16,338 bases of DNA. Source: Arcobacter sp. (GTDB lineage Bacteria > Campylobacterota > Campylobacteria > Campylobacterales > Arcobacteraceae). The stretch covers positions 1 to 16,338 of the forward strand of contig JADGEG010000023.1 in the NCBI GenBank assembly GCA_016744485.1, given 5' to 3'. Shown here piece after piece: positions 4,978 to 12,290 of the stretch; within the stretch, counting starts at the first letter, position 1; each line of letters begins with the position of its first letter. The notes beneath the pieces are model-generated. The model searched no databases and had not been told where the DNA came from. It saw only the letters and a list, made by a program, of their open reading frames with translations. A program made the position numbers and the translations under genes.

Positions 4978-7536
4978 TTATACTTCCTTTTTATTTATAT
5001 ACGATAAAGCTTGTGTTTTTGCTTCATCTATTTTGTTTATATACTTTCCACCTGCTTGTGCAAAATCAGCTCGTCCTCCACCATTGCCACCAAGTATTGG
5101 TGCAATTTCTTTTATCCATAATCCTGCATTTATTTTTGTATTTTTACAACCTGTTACTATCATCACTTTATCATCTTTTTTTTGCAGTAAAAGTACAGCT
5201 AGTTTTTGATTTGCATTTTTTAAATCATCAACAATTTTTTTGATATCACCAGTTTTTACTGTATCAACTATGATTTTAACATCATCAATAAATATCTCAT
5301 TTAAAGTTTGTGTACTTTGTTCTTGCATTTCATTAACTTGTGTTTTTAGTTGTTTAATTTCAGCTTTTAGTTTTTTAATACCTATTAGTACATCATTGTT
5401 TTTTACTTCATTTTTAAGTTCATCCATATTTTTTATAATATTTTTTGTGTAATTAATAGCACTAAGACCACAAACAGCTTCTATTCGTCTAACTCCAGCA
5501 CTAACACCACTTTCTTTAGTAATATAAAAACTACCAATATCAGCAGTATTTTTTACATGTGTTCCCCCACAAAATTCAATTGATATATCTCCAAAATTAA
5601 TAACTCTTACAATATCGCCATACTTTTCACCAAACATAGCAATAGCACCACTTTTTTTAGCTTCTTGTATAGATAATTCTTGAACATTAGCTTTTAAACC
5701 ACGACTTATCATAGAATTAACTAAATCTTCAACTTCATTAATTTGTGATTGACTCATAGCTTGTTCGTAAGTAAAATCAAATCTTAATCTTGAAATTTCA
5801 TTTAAAGAACCAGCTTGTGATACATTCTCTCCTAATACTATTTTAAGTGCTGCTTGAAGTAAGTGTGTTGCACTATGATGCTTAGATGTTTCATATCTAT
5901 TTACAACGACAGAGGTAACTATTTCATTTTTACTTAAAAATTGATTTTCAACTATTATTTTTGACATATTAATATTATGAAATATTTGTGTATCTGTTAC
6001 CATAATAATCTTATCATGAGTTTCAATAGCTCCAATATCACCTACTTGTCCACCACTTTGTGCATAAAATGGAGTTTTATCTAATATCACCCAAGCACTT
6101 TGACCTTGTTTGACGATACTTACTTCTTTAAAATCTTCATCTAAAAGTGCAAGTATTTTTGAGCTACTTGTTACATTAGAATATCCTATAAAAGTATTAG
6201 TTCCATACTTATCAAGAAGTTTTTTAAAAGCACCATCACTTGTATTATTGGTACTACCTTTCCAAGAAGCTTTTGCTTTAGTTTTTTGTTCTTGCATTAA
6301 GGTATCAAATTTATTCATATCAATACTTATATTTGTTTGTCTTAACATATCTTGTGTTAAATCTAAAGGAAAACCAAATGTATCATAAAGCTTAAATGCT
6401 GTAGTACCTGAAAATATTTCTTTTGTATTTTTTAATTCTTCATTAAATAAAGACATTCCAAGGTCAATAGTTTTAAAAAATCTAGCTTCTTCTAAGCTTA
6501 ACTGTTCTTTTATATATGATTTTTTCTCAACTATTTGAGTATAATGATTTCCAAGAATATCACATAAAGTATCTACAAGATCTGCCATAAATGGTTTTTT
6601 TAAGCCTAGTAAATAACCATGTCTAACACAGCGTCTTAAAATTCTTCTTAAAACATAACCGCGACCTTCTTTATCAAATAATATACCTTGAGATAACATA
6701 AAAGAAGTAGCTCTTAAATGATCAGCTATTACTCTGTAACTCCCAATAGTTTCAGCTGTATGTTTTGTTCCACATAATTGTTCTACTTTTTTAATTAAAG
6801 GCTGAAAATTAGAAGAATCAAAATTGTTTAAAACTCCTTCTTTAATGGCAATAACTCTTTCTAATCCCATACCTGTATCAATAGATGGTTTTGGTAAAGG
6901 AATTAATTCTCCACTTTTATTTTTTTCATATTGCATAAATACTAAGTTCCAAATTTCTAAGAACCTATCACCCTCACCACCTAAATAATCTTCATTAGAA
7001 TTAAAATTTTCGCTACCTTGATCATAAAAAATTTCAGAACAAGGTCCACATGCTCCTGTATTTCCCATCGACCAAAAATTATCTTTATCTCCAAATCTTT
7101 TTATTCTATCTTTACTTATATGCTTCTTCCATAGTTCGTATGCTTCATCATCTGTATCATGAATTGTAACCCATAGCTTATCAACTGGAAGTTCTAAATT
7201 AATAGTTATAAATTCCCAAGCATAAGCAATAGCATCTTTTTTAAAATAATCTCCAAAAGAAAAATTTCCAAGCATTTCAAAAAGTGTATGATGGCGTGCT
7301 GTATATCCTACATTTTCCAAATCATTATGTTTCCCACCAGCTCTTATACAAAGTTGACAAGAAGTTGCTTTTGGGTTTTGTGGTCTTGGAACTTCTCCTG
7401 TGAAAATATTTTTAAACTGAACCATTCCAGCATTAACAAACATCAAAGATGTATCATTTGGCACTAGTGGCATTGAAGAAATTATTTCATGCCCTTTATT
7501 TTTGAAAAAATCTAAAAATTCTTGTCTTATATCCAT
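4978..7536 (-). CDS. alaS: Alanyl-tRNA synthetase
   Basis: Charges tRNA-Ala with alanine in the cytoplasm. The 852 residues fit the family's full length. In order: class II catalytic core (MPLVPNDTSLMFVNAGMVQF near the start, then HHTLFEMLGNFSFGDYF and later GMGLERV); a tRNA-recognition part with RGYVLRRILRRCVRHG; an editing domain with HHSATHLLQAAL and EFCGGTH, whose His and Cys residues bind zinc; a coiled linker (about 710-745); and the C-Ala domain ending in GGNGGGRADFAQAGG. Start choice: an ATG at 7548 adds four residues (MDDN), but the second ATG at 7536 gives MDIRQEFLDFF, the usual AlaRS beginning, and has GGA with 7-nt spacing ahead of it. A palindrome lies directly upstream. The CopD/HemJ-like gene is coupled downstream; the ABC permease gene lies 80 nt upstream on the same strand. 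Confidence 0.97.
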   Translation of the reverse strand: MDIRQEFLDFFKNKGHEIISSMPLVPNDTSLMFVNAGMVQFKNIFTGEVPRPQNPKATSCQLCIRAGGKHNDLENVGYTARHHTLFEMLGNFSFGDYFKKDAIAYAWEFITINLELPVDKLWVTIHDTDDEAYELWKKHISKDRIKRFGDKDNFWSMGNTGACGPCSEIFYDQGSENFNSNEDYLGGEGDRFLEIWNLVFMQYEKNKSGELIPLPKPSIDTGMGLERVIAIKEGVLNNFDSSNFQPLIKKVEQLCGTKHTAETIGSYRVIADHLRATSFMLSQGILFDKEGRGYVLRRILRRCVRHGYLLGLKKPFMADLVDTLCDILGNHYTQIVEKKSYIKEQLSLEEARFFKTIDLGMSLFNEELKNTKEIFSGTTAFKLYDTFGFPLDLTQDMLRQTNISIDMNKFDTLMQEQKTKAKASWKGSTNNTSDGAFKKLLDKYGTNTFIGYSNVTSSSKILALLDEDFKEVSIVKQGQSAWVILDKTPFYAQSGGQVGDIGAIETHDKIIMVTDTQIFHNINMSKIIVENQFLSKNEIVTSVVVNRYETSKHHSATHLLQAALKIVLGENVSQAGSLNEISRLRFDFTYEQAMSQSQINEVEDLVNSMISRGLKANVQELSIQEAKKSGAIAMFGEKYGDIVRVINFGDISIEFCGGTHVKNTADIGSFYITKESGVSAGVRRIEAVCGLSAINYTKNIIKNMDELKNEVKNNDVLIGIKKLKAEIKQLKTQVNEMQEQSTQTLNEIFIDDVKIIVDTVKTGDIKKIVDDLKNANQKLAVLLLQKKDDKVMIVTGCKNTKINAGLWIKEIAPILGGNGGGRADFAQAGGKYINKIDEAKTQALSYINKKEV

Positions 7537-7550
7537 ATTATCATCCATAT

Positions 7551-7589
7551 TAAACTTATTTTTGAATATTCTATCTAAAAATAAGTTTA
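7551..7589 (-). promoter_or_regulatory. Palindrome around the alaS promoter
   Basis: TAAACTTATTTTT (7551-7563) and AAAAATAAGTTTA (7577-7589) are exact reverse complements, 13 bp each, with a 13-nt gap. On the minus strand the gap holds TAGAAT (7573-7568), a good -10 candidate, and transcription would start near 7561 within the second arm. No T run follows on either strand, so it does not look like a terminator of the ABC operon. In E. coli AlaRS is known to bind a palindrome at its own promoter and repress it; the same here is inference. Confidence 0.45.
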
Positions 7590-7616
7590 GTAAAGATTAG
7601 TATTTTAAAATATATT

Positions 7617-8417
7617 TTATGTTCTCCATGATAATAGCCTTCTTTCTATAATACCACTTATAAAATTTATTAGAACACCCATAAAAGATAGTATTGTAAC
7701 ACCTGCAAAAAGTCTTTCTAAATCATATAAAGAACCAGCTTCTAATACATAAGCTCCAATTCCATATGATGCGCCTAACATTTCAGCAGCTACAAGTAAA
7801 ATAAGTCCAATTGCTAAAGAAATTCTTAACCCAGAAATAATACCAGGTAATGCACCTGGAAGTACAATTTTTCTAACTATAGAAAACCAAGATAAGCCAA
7901 AACTTTGTCCCATTCTTATTAAATTTCTATCTACATTATCAACTGCTGCATAAGTTGCAATGACAGTGGGAGTAAAAGTACCTAAAGCAATTAAAGCATA
8001 TTTTGAACCCTCATCAATACCAAACCAAATAACAAACAAAGGAAGAAGTGCAATTTTTGGCACAGGAAACAATGCTGCTACAAGAGGTAATAATCCTGCT
8101 CGTGCAAGGTTAAATAAAGCAATACCAACTCCTACAAGTATTCCAAGTGATAGTCCTAAAAATGAACCTATAATTAATCTTGTTAAAGAAGGTGCAAGAT
8201 GTTTATACAATAAACCAGTATCGTAGAGTTCAACAAAAGCTTGAAATACTCCTGATGGTTTAGGCAAGGTTAAATTTGAAATAAATCCAGTATTTGTCCC
8301 CCATTCTAGTAAAGCTATTAATATTATAAAAACAATGGGTGCAATATATGGAATAGGATAATATGTAAAACCTAAACCTCTAAATAGAACTTCTTGTTTT
8401 TTATCTTTTTCATCCAT
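7617..8417 (-). CDS. ABC transporter permease, NitT/TauT type
   Basis: A 266-residue inner-membrane subunit of an importer for a small anion or organic compound. It has about six transmembrane helices; the first (about 22-40) follows a short charged cytoplasmic N-terminus. The EAA loop that docks the ATPase is at about 168-195 (MGQSFGLSWFSIVRKIVLPG, then ALPGIISGLRIS). These features and the sequence LPKPSGVFQAF after helix 1 are typical of the SsuC/TauC/NrtB group. The ATG lies inside the end of the ATPase gene (8-nt overlap), so the two are translationally coupled. It is the last gene of the binding protein-ATPase-permease operon. Confidence 0.92.
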   Translation of the reverse strand: MDEKDKKQEVLFRGLGFTYYPIPYIAPIVFIILIALLEWGTNTGFISNLTLPKPSGVFQAFVELYDTGLLYKHLAPSLTRLIIGSFLGLSLGILVGVGIALFNLARAGLLPLVAALFPVPKIALLPLFVIWFGIDEGSKYALIALGTFTPTVIATYAAVDNVDRNLIRMGQSFGLSWFSIVRKIVLPGALPGIISGLRISLAIGLILLVAAEMLGASYGIGAYVLEAGSLYDLERLFAGVTILSFMGVLINFISGIIERRLLSWRT

Positions 8418-9177
8418 TAATTACTTCCTTATCTGCTTGCATGGCTTCATCTTTCATTAGATTCCATAAGTATTTTTGTTTTTCATAAAGTTTTACTTTA
8501 TAATTTTTTCTTTTATTTAAAGGAATATCAATTTCTATTATTTCGTGAATACTTCCAGGTCGTCTACCTAAGACAATAATCTTATGACCAAGTCTTACAG
8601 CTTCTTCTAAATTATGTGTGACATAACAAGCGGTAAACTTTTCTTTAAGCCATAAATTAACTAAATCGTCCATTAAAAATTCTCTTGTTTGACTATCTAA
8701 GGCAGATAATGGTTCATCCATAAGCATAACAGCAGGTTTTACACTAAGAGCTCTTGCGATTGCAACTCTTTGTTTCATACCGCCACTTAAATTTTTAGGT
8801 AGAACATTTTTAAAATCATTTAGTTTAGTTCTTTCAAGAACATTTTGGACAATTTTTTTAATTTCATTTTTACTTACATTATGATCTTCTAAAACTAAAG
8901 AAATATTATCATATACATTTCTCCAAGGTAATAGTGCAAAATCTTGGAAAATATAAGTAAGAGGATTGAGGCAATCTAAAGGAGGCTTTCCTATTTGATA
9001 AATTGTGCCATTAGAAGGTTTTTCTAAACCTCCTATTAGCCTGAGTAATGTTGACTTTCCACAACCTGAAGGCCCAACAATACAGACAATTTCATGTTCT
9101 TTTATTTCAATATTAATATTTTTTAATACTTCAATTTTACCATAACTATGCGAAACATCTTCAATAAGTAAGTTCAT
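8410..9177 (-). CDS. ABC transporter ATP-binding protein, NitT/TauT type
   Basis: A 255-residue cytoplasmic ATPase that powers the importer. All motifs are intact: Walker A GPSGCGKST (35-43), Q-loop Gln78 in FQDFALLPW, signature LSGGMKQR (130-137), Walker B VMLMDE (150-155) and the H-loop His188 in VTHNLEEA. The FQDFALLPWRNVYDN segment and the short C-terminus without a regulatory domain are usual for the SsuB/TauB/NrtD group. It follows the binding protein gene by 18 nt and overlaps the permease gene by 8 nt. Confidence 0.94.
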   Translation of the reverse strand: MNLLIEDVSHSYGKIEVLKNINIEIKEHEIVCIVGPSGCGKSTLLRLIGGLEKPSNGTIYQIGKPPLDCLNPLTYIFQDFALLPWRNVYDNISLVLEDHNVSKNEIKKIVQNVLERTKLNDFKNVLPKNLSGGMKQRVAIARALSVKPAVMLMDEPLSALDSQTREFLMDDLVNLWLKEKFTACYVTHNLEEAVRLGHKIIVLGRRPGSIHEIIEIDIPLNKRKNYKVKLYEKQKYLWNLMKDEAMQADKEVING

Positions 9178-9195
9178 AAAATTTCTTATTTCTTA

Positions 9196-10212
9196 TTAAT
9201 ATGTGTCTACATAACTAGTATCAACTAACATATCCATAGTAATATGTTTTTTAACTAATTTTTCTTTTTTAAACCAATCTAATTGATCTTTAATATTAGT
9301 TATATTTAATTTTGCATTTTTATTTATACGCATTGCTCCATTTCTAATAGAAGGTGCTGCTTTAGCATAAGGTTTACTAGTATAAACATATTTATGTATT
9401 AATTTAATCATATCTTCTGATGTTTTCTTATTTGTAGTTTTATCAACAAGTGCATTATTAAAATCATCTACTCCTCTTGAAAAAGCTTTTAGAAAAGACT
9501 TTACTAATTTACGATCATTTTTAGCATGTTTAGCAGATGTAAAAACAGTAGTAACTTGGTAATTTGGGATATAATCAGATATTTTACCAATAATGGCTAT
9601 TTTAGGGCTTTTTGCAAGTGCTTTTGCAATATGAGGTACTATTGACCAAGCATCAATTTGTTCTGATTTTAAAGCACCAATAATTGCACCTACTTTTTGT
9701 AATGGTTTTAATTTTATGCTTGAAGCTTTAAAGCCTTCTTTTTGTGCAATTTTATGTGCCATATAATGGAAAGAAGAACCAGTTTGAGTAATACCAAAAG
9801 TATGACCTTTTAAATTTGCAGGAGTTTTTAAACCATTATTTATAGCTTTTTTCGAAGCTAATATTAAGTTACCATCAATGCCTTTTTCTTCATGTAAAGC
9901 TCCACCTATAACTTTTATTACACCTTTACCTGCAAGATTAATAAGCCCACCTGAAATAGCAGTTACTGCAAAATCTACATCTCCTGAAGCAATGGCAATT
10001 GCCATTGGTTGAGCTGATTTAAAAAACTTAAATTCAACTTCAAGTCCAGCATCTTTAAAATAGTCTTTTTCAAAAGCTACGAAACTTGGAGCATGTGAAG
10101 TAAAACGAAGAGCTCCTACTTTAATCTTATCTAAAGCACTAGCGGTGCTTACTCCAATTGTAAGTATAATTCCTAAACAAATAAATAACTTTAATTTTAA
10201 CTTTAAAAACAT
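9196..10212 (-). CDS. ABC transporter substrate-binding protein, NitT/TauT type
   Basis: Periplasmic binding protein of the importer, 338 residues from the chosen start. Residues 1-26 form a Sec signal peptide (positively charged start, hydrophobic core, STASA cleavage site before LDKIKVG). The mature part is an NMT1/SsuA-like domain: KVGALRFTSHAPSFVAFEKD, then YFKDAGLEVEFKFF, and SGDVDFAVTAISGGLINLAG, the last typical of the loop that contacts the ligand. Start choice: the frame is open to an ATG at 10251, but the ATG at 10212 has AAAAGGG with 6-nt spacing and gives a normal signal peptide. The ligand could be a sulfonate, nitrate, pyrimidine or thiamine precursor; sequence alone does not decide. 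First gene of the importer operon. Confidence 0.9.
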   Translation of the reverse strand: MFLKLKLKLFICLGIILTIGVSTASALDKIKVGALRFTSHAPSFVAFEKDYFKDAGLEVEFKFFKSAQPMAIAIASGDVDFAVTAISGGLINLAGKGVIKVIGGALHEEKGIDGNLILASKKAINNGLKTPANLKGHTFGITQTGSSFHYMAHKIAQKEGFKASSIKLKPLQKVGAIIGALKSEQIDAWSIVPHIAKALAKSPKIAIIGKISDYIPNYQVTTVFTSAKHAKNDRKLVKSFLKAFSRGVDDFNNALVDKTTNKKTSEDMIKLIHKYVYTSKPYAKAAPSIRNGAMRINKNAKLNITNIKDQLDWFKKEKLVKKHITMDMLVDTSYVDTY

Positions 10213-10283
10213 TTTAAACCCTTTTTTTAATATAAGGATTAACTTTAACAAAAACTTACTTAAATATATTAAAACTTAGTTAA

Positions 10284-11273
10284 TTATTGATATATGTGTT
10301 TATTTTTTATTAAAATTTCAATTGCTTCTTTTGCATGATAGCTTATGATGATATCCGCACCAGCTCTTTTAAAACCAAGTAAAGTTTCCATCATAACTCG
10401 TTCATAATCAATAAAACCAGCTTTTTGGGCAAGTTTAAGCATAGAGTATTCACCGCTTACATTATAAGCAGCAAGTGGAAGTTTTGAATTGTTTCTAATA
10501 TCTCTTATAATGTCTAAAAAAGCTAAAGCTGGTTTAACCATCAATATATCTGCACCTTCTTCTTCATCAGCCAAAGACTCAGATATAGCTTCTAATCTAT
10601 TAGCTGGATTCATTTGATATGTTTTTCTATCTCCATAAGAGGGTGCACTTTGTGCAACTTGCGCAAAAGGACCATAATATCCTGAGGCAAATTTTGAAGA
10701 ATAAGCCATAATTGGAAGATTTTTAAAGCCATTTTCAGCTAAAGCACTTCTTAAAGTTGTAATAATACCATCCATCATTCCTGAAGGTGCTATCATATCA
10801 GCCCCTGCATTTGCATGAATTAGTGCTTGTTGTGCTGATATTTCTAAGGTTTTATCATTATGTACACTTTTTGTTTTAGGATCAATTATTCCACAATGCC
10901 CATGATCGGTATATTCACAAAAACATAAATCAGTAACTATAAACATAAACGGAAAGTCTTTTTTTATAGCTTTAATTGTTCTACTTATTAAACTTTGTTC
11001 ATCTAAACACTCACTTCCTATTGAATCCTTAAGCTTAGGAATAGCAAAAAGTATAATAGAATTTAATCCTATTTTGTTTAAGTATTCACACTCTTTTAAA
11101 ATAATATCTATGCTCATTTGAAAAACATCTGGCATTGATTCTATTTCATTTTTTATATTTGTACCTTCAATTACAAACAAAGGATAAATAAAATCATCTT
11201 TACTTAATATTGTTTCTTGTACTAAATTCCTTAAAGTATCATTCATTCGTAATCTTCTAAATCTCTTAAACAT
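10284..11273 (-). CDS. hemB: Delta-aminolevulinic acid dehydratase (porphobilinogen synthase)
   Basis: Joins two molecules of 5-aminolevulinate into porphobilinogen, the second common step of heme synthesis, in the cytoplasm. The 329 residues match the usual length. The two active-site lysines are seen: Lys194 in YSSKFASGYYGPF and Lys247, the Schiff-base lysine, in ILMVKPAL. The metal site has Cys117, Cys119 and Cys127 in LCFCEYTDHGHCG, so it is the zinc type. RMNDTLRNLVQET near the start and NVSGEYSMLK near the end are also conserved. AGAGG lies 8 nt before the ATG. It is divergent from ribA, with only 60 nt between the starts, and is upstream of the ABC importer on the same strand. Confidence 0.96.
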   Translation of the reverse strand: MFKRFRRLRMNDTLRNLVQETILSKDDFIYPLFVIEGTNIKNEIESMPDVFQMSIDIILKECEYLNKIGLNSIILFAIPKLKDSIGSECLDEQSLISRTIKAIKKDFPFMFIVTDLCFCEYTDHGHCGIIDPKTKSVHNDKTLEISAQQALIHANAGADMIAPSGMMDGIITTLRSALAENGFKNLPIMAYSSKFASGYYGPFAQVAQSAPSYGDRKTYQMNPANRLEAISESLADEEEGADILMVKPALAFLDIIRDIRNNSKLPLAAYNVSGEYSMLKLAQKAGFIDYERVMMETLLGFKRAGADIIISYHAKEAIEILIKNKHIYQ

Positions 11274-11333
11274 ATTATTTACCTCTTTTAGATATAATCA
11301 TATTCATTTTAACAATTTAAGGTTTAAAAAGAT
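11274..11333. promoter_or_regulatory. Divergent hemB/ribA promoter spacer
   Basis: This 60-nt spacer holds TATAAT on the plus strand (11293-11298) for ribA and TATGAT on the minus strand (11302-11297) for hemB, overlapping by two bases. The overlap suggests that the two promoters compete for polymerase. The ribosome site for hemB (AGAGG) and a weaker AAGG at 11319-11322 for ribA are also inside it. Confidence 0.42.
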
Positions 11334-11909
11334 ATGAATATAGAAAAATCAAATATTGCAAACTTACCTACAAAATATGGAGCATTTAAAATAAAGGTAT
11401 ATAAACAAGATAATCAAGAACATCTTATAATGATGAGTGATAATTTTGAAAGTTTAAAAACTCCGTATGTACGAATACATTCAGAGTGTTTAACAGGAGA
11501 TACTTTTGGTTCTTTAAAATGTGATTGTCAAAATCAGTTAGATTTGGCTTTAAAGTTTATTGCAAAAGAGGGTGGTCTTCTTATTTACCATAGACAAGAA
11601 GGTAGAAATATAGGTTTATTAAATAAGATAAATGCCTATTGTTTACAAGACCAAGGTTTAAATACCATTGAAGCAAATCTAAAATTAGGTTTTAAAAAAG
11701 ATGATAGAGAATATAGTGTCGTTGCTGAAATATTTAAAGATTTAAAATTAAAAAATATAAAATTTATCACAAATAGTCCTGAAAAAATTAAATTTATAGA
11801 AGACTTAGGTATTAATATTATTGAGCGAATACCTGCAATTACTCAAATAAATGAACATAATAAAAACTATTTAGACACTAAAAAGAATAAAATGGGTCAT
11901 CTTCTGTAA
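11334..11909 (+). CDS. ribA: GTP cyclohydrolase II
   Basis: Opens the imidazole ring of GTP to give formate and 2,5-diamino-6-ribosylamino-4(3H)-pyrimidinone 5'-phosphate, the first step of riboflavin synthesis. The 191 residues match the stand-alone form; there is no fused RibB domain. Zinc ligands are Cys52, Cys63 and Cys65 in RIHSECLTGDTFGSLKCDC. YHRQEGRNIGLLNKINAYCL (85-104), LQDQGLNTIEAN and the C-terminal YLDTKKNKMGHLL are all close to the E. coli-type enzyme. The ATG has AAGG 11 nt upstream. It is a single gene, divergent from hemB; the defence operon begins 378 nt downstream. Confidence 0.96.
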   Translation: MNIEKSNIANLPTKYGAFKIKVYKQDNQEHLIMMSDNFESLKTPYVRIHSECLTGDTFGSLKCDCQNQLDLALKFIAKEGGLLIYHRQEGRNIGLLNKINAYCLQDQGLNTIEANLKLGFKKDDREYSVVAEIFKDLKLKNIKFITNSPEKIKFIEDLGINIIERIPAITQINEHNKNYLDTKKNKMGHLL

Positions 11910-12287
11910 GCTAAATAACACAACTGCTACTTTTAGCACAAAATAAAAATCTTTTTAACCTATTAAAACCACTTTTCTAAATCTAAAATATTGAAACAAA
12001 GTGTCTGCCACTCTGAGCATCATATTTGAAATTACTTTATTCTCTGTTCTTGGGATATAAGCAATTTTTTCCATTTATCTTTAGTCCAATCTATTAAAAC
12101 TCAAAATCAGAATTTAATTTTATATTAACTAACTCTAATACATCATTTTTATGTAGTAAATTAATTTTCCATATTATAAAATAATAAAGCTAAACAAAAG
12201 ATATGAAACATTGCAAATAATCTATTCCAGTCTATAACCAAAAACCCAGTATAATAAAACTATTAATAATTTATAGGATATGAAATA
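11910..12287. other. Gene-poor spacer with possible relics between ribA and the defence operon
   Basis: No convincing gene is present in these 378 nt. On the minus strand there are short open stretches in different frames: about 32 residues ending in MFHIFCLALLFYNMEN (about 12254-12159), a piece reading LLHKNDVLELVNIKL, a piece reading IDWTKDKWKKLLISQEQRIK, and a 39-codon frame from ATG 12074 to a stop at 11955 (MEKIAYIPRTENKV). None has a good ribosome site. They could be remains of a decayed gene or chance. A weak GCTAAA/TTTAGC repeat follows ribA. The hsdM promoter is at the right end. Confidence 0.5.
12250..12255 (+). promoter_or_regulatory. -10 box of the hsdM operon
   Basis: TATAAT in AGTATAATAAAAC, 32 nt before the hsdM ATG. 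It is the best plus-strand promoter match ahead of the operon and would drive hsdM, hsdS and the two following genes. No -35 box is clear. Confidence 0.5.
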
Positions 12288-12290
12288 ATG
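12275..12290 (+). promoter_or_regulatory. hsdM ribosome site with two-codon leader frame
   Basis: AGGAT (12275-12279) precedes ATG AAA TAA at 12280-12288, whose last A is the first base of the hsdM ATG (12288-12290). The AGGA is 9 nt from the hsdM start, a workable spacing. The upstream ATG is too close to that site to be read well, so whether this mini-frame is translated is uncertain. Confidence 0.4.

Noticed and set aside
4941..5243. A 100-codon plus-strand frame
   Set aside because: It is antisense to the end of alaS and the start of the CopD/HemJ-like gene and reads as Leu/His/Phe-rich sequence, typical of a shadow frame.
5240..5452. A 70-codon plus-strand frame with hydrophobic segments
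   Set aside because: It is antisense to the coiled linker of alaS; the hydrophobic look comes from complementing Lys/Glu codons.
6110..6388. A 92-codon plus-strand frame
   Set aside because: It is antisense to the conserved alaS body and has no motif.
7551..7589. Terminator of the ABC importer operon
   Set aside because: The palindrome has no T run after the stem on the minus strand and encloses a -10-like box, so an operator or promoter element fits better.
7960..8226. An 88-codon plus-strand frame
   Set aside because: It is antisense to the permease gene, whose EAA loop and helices are clear.
11914..11937. Hairpin terminator after ribA
   Set aside because: Only six base pairs (GCTAAA/TTTAGC) with a long loop and no proper T run.
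11955..12074. A 39-codon minus-strand frame starting MEKIAYIPRT
   Set aside because: No ribosome site and no recognised similarity; kept only as part of the spacer description.
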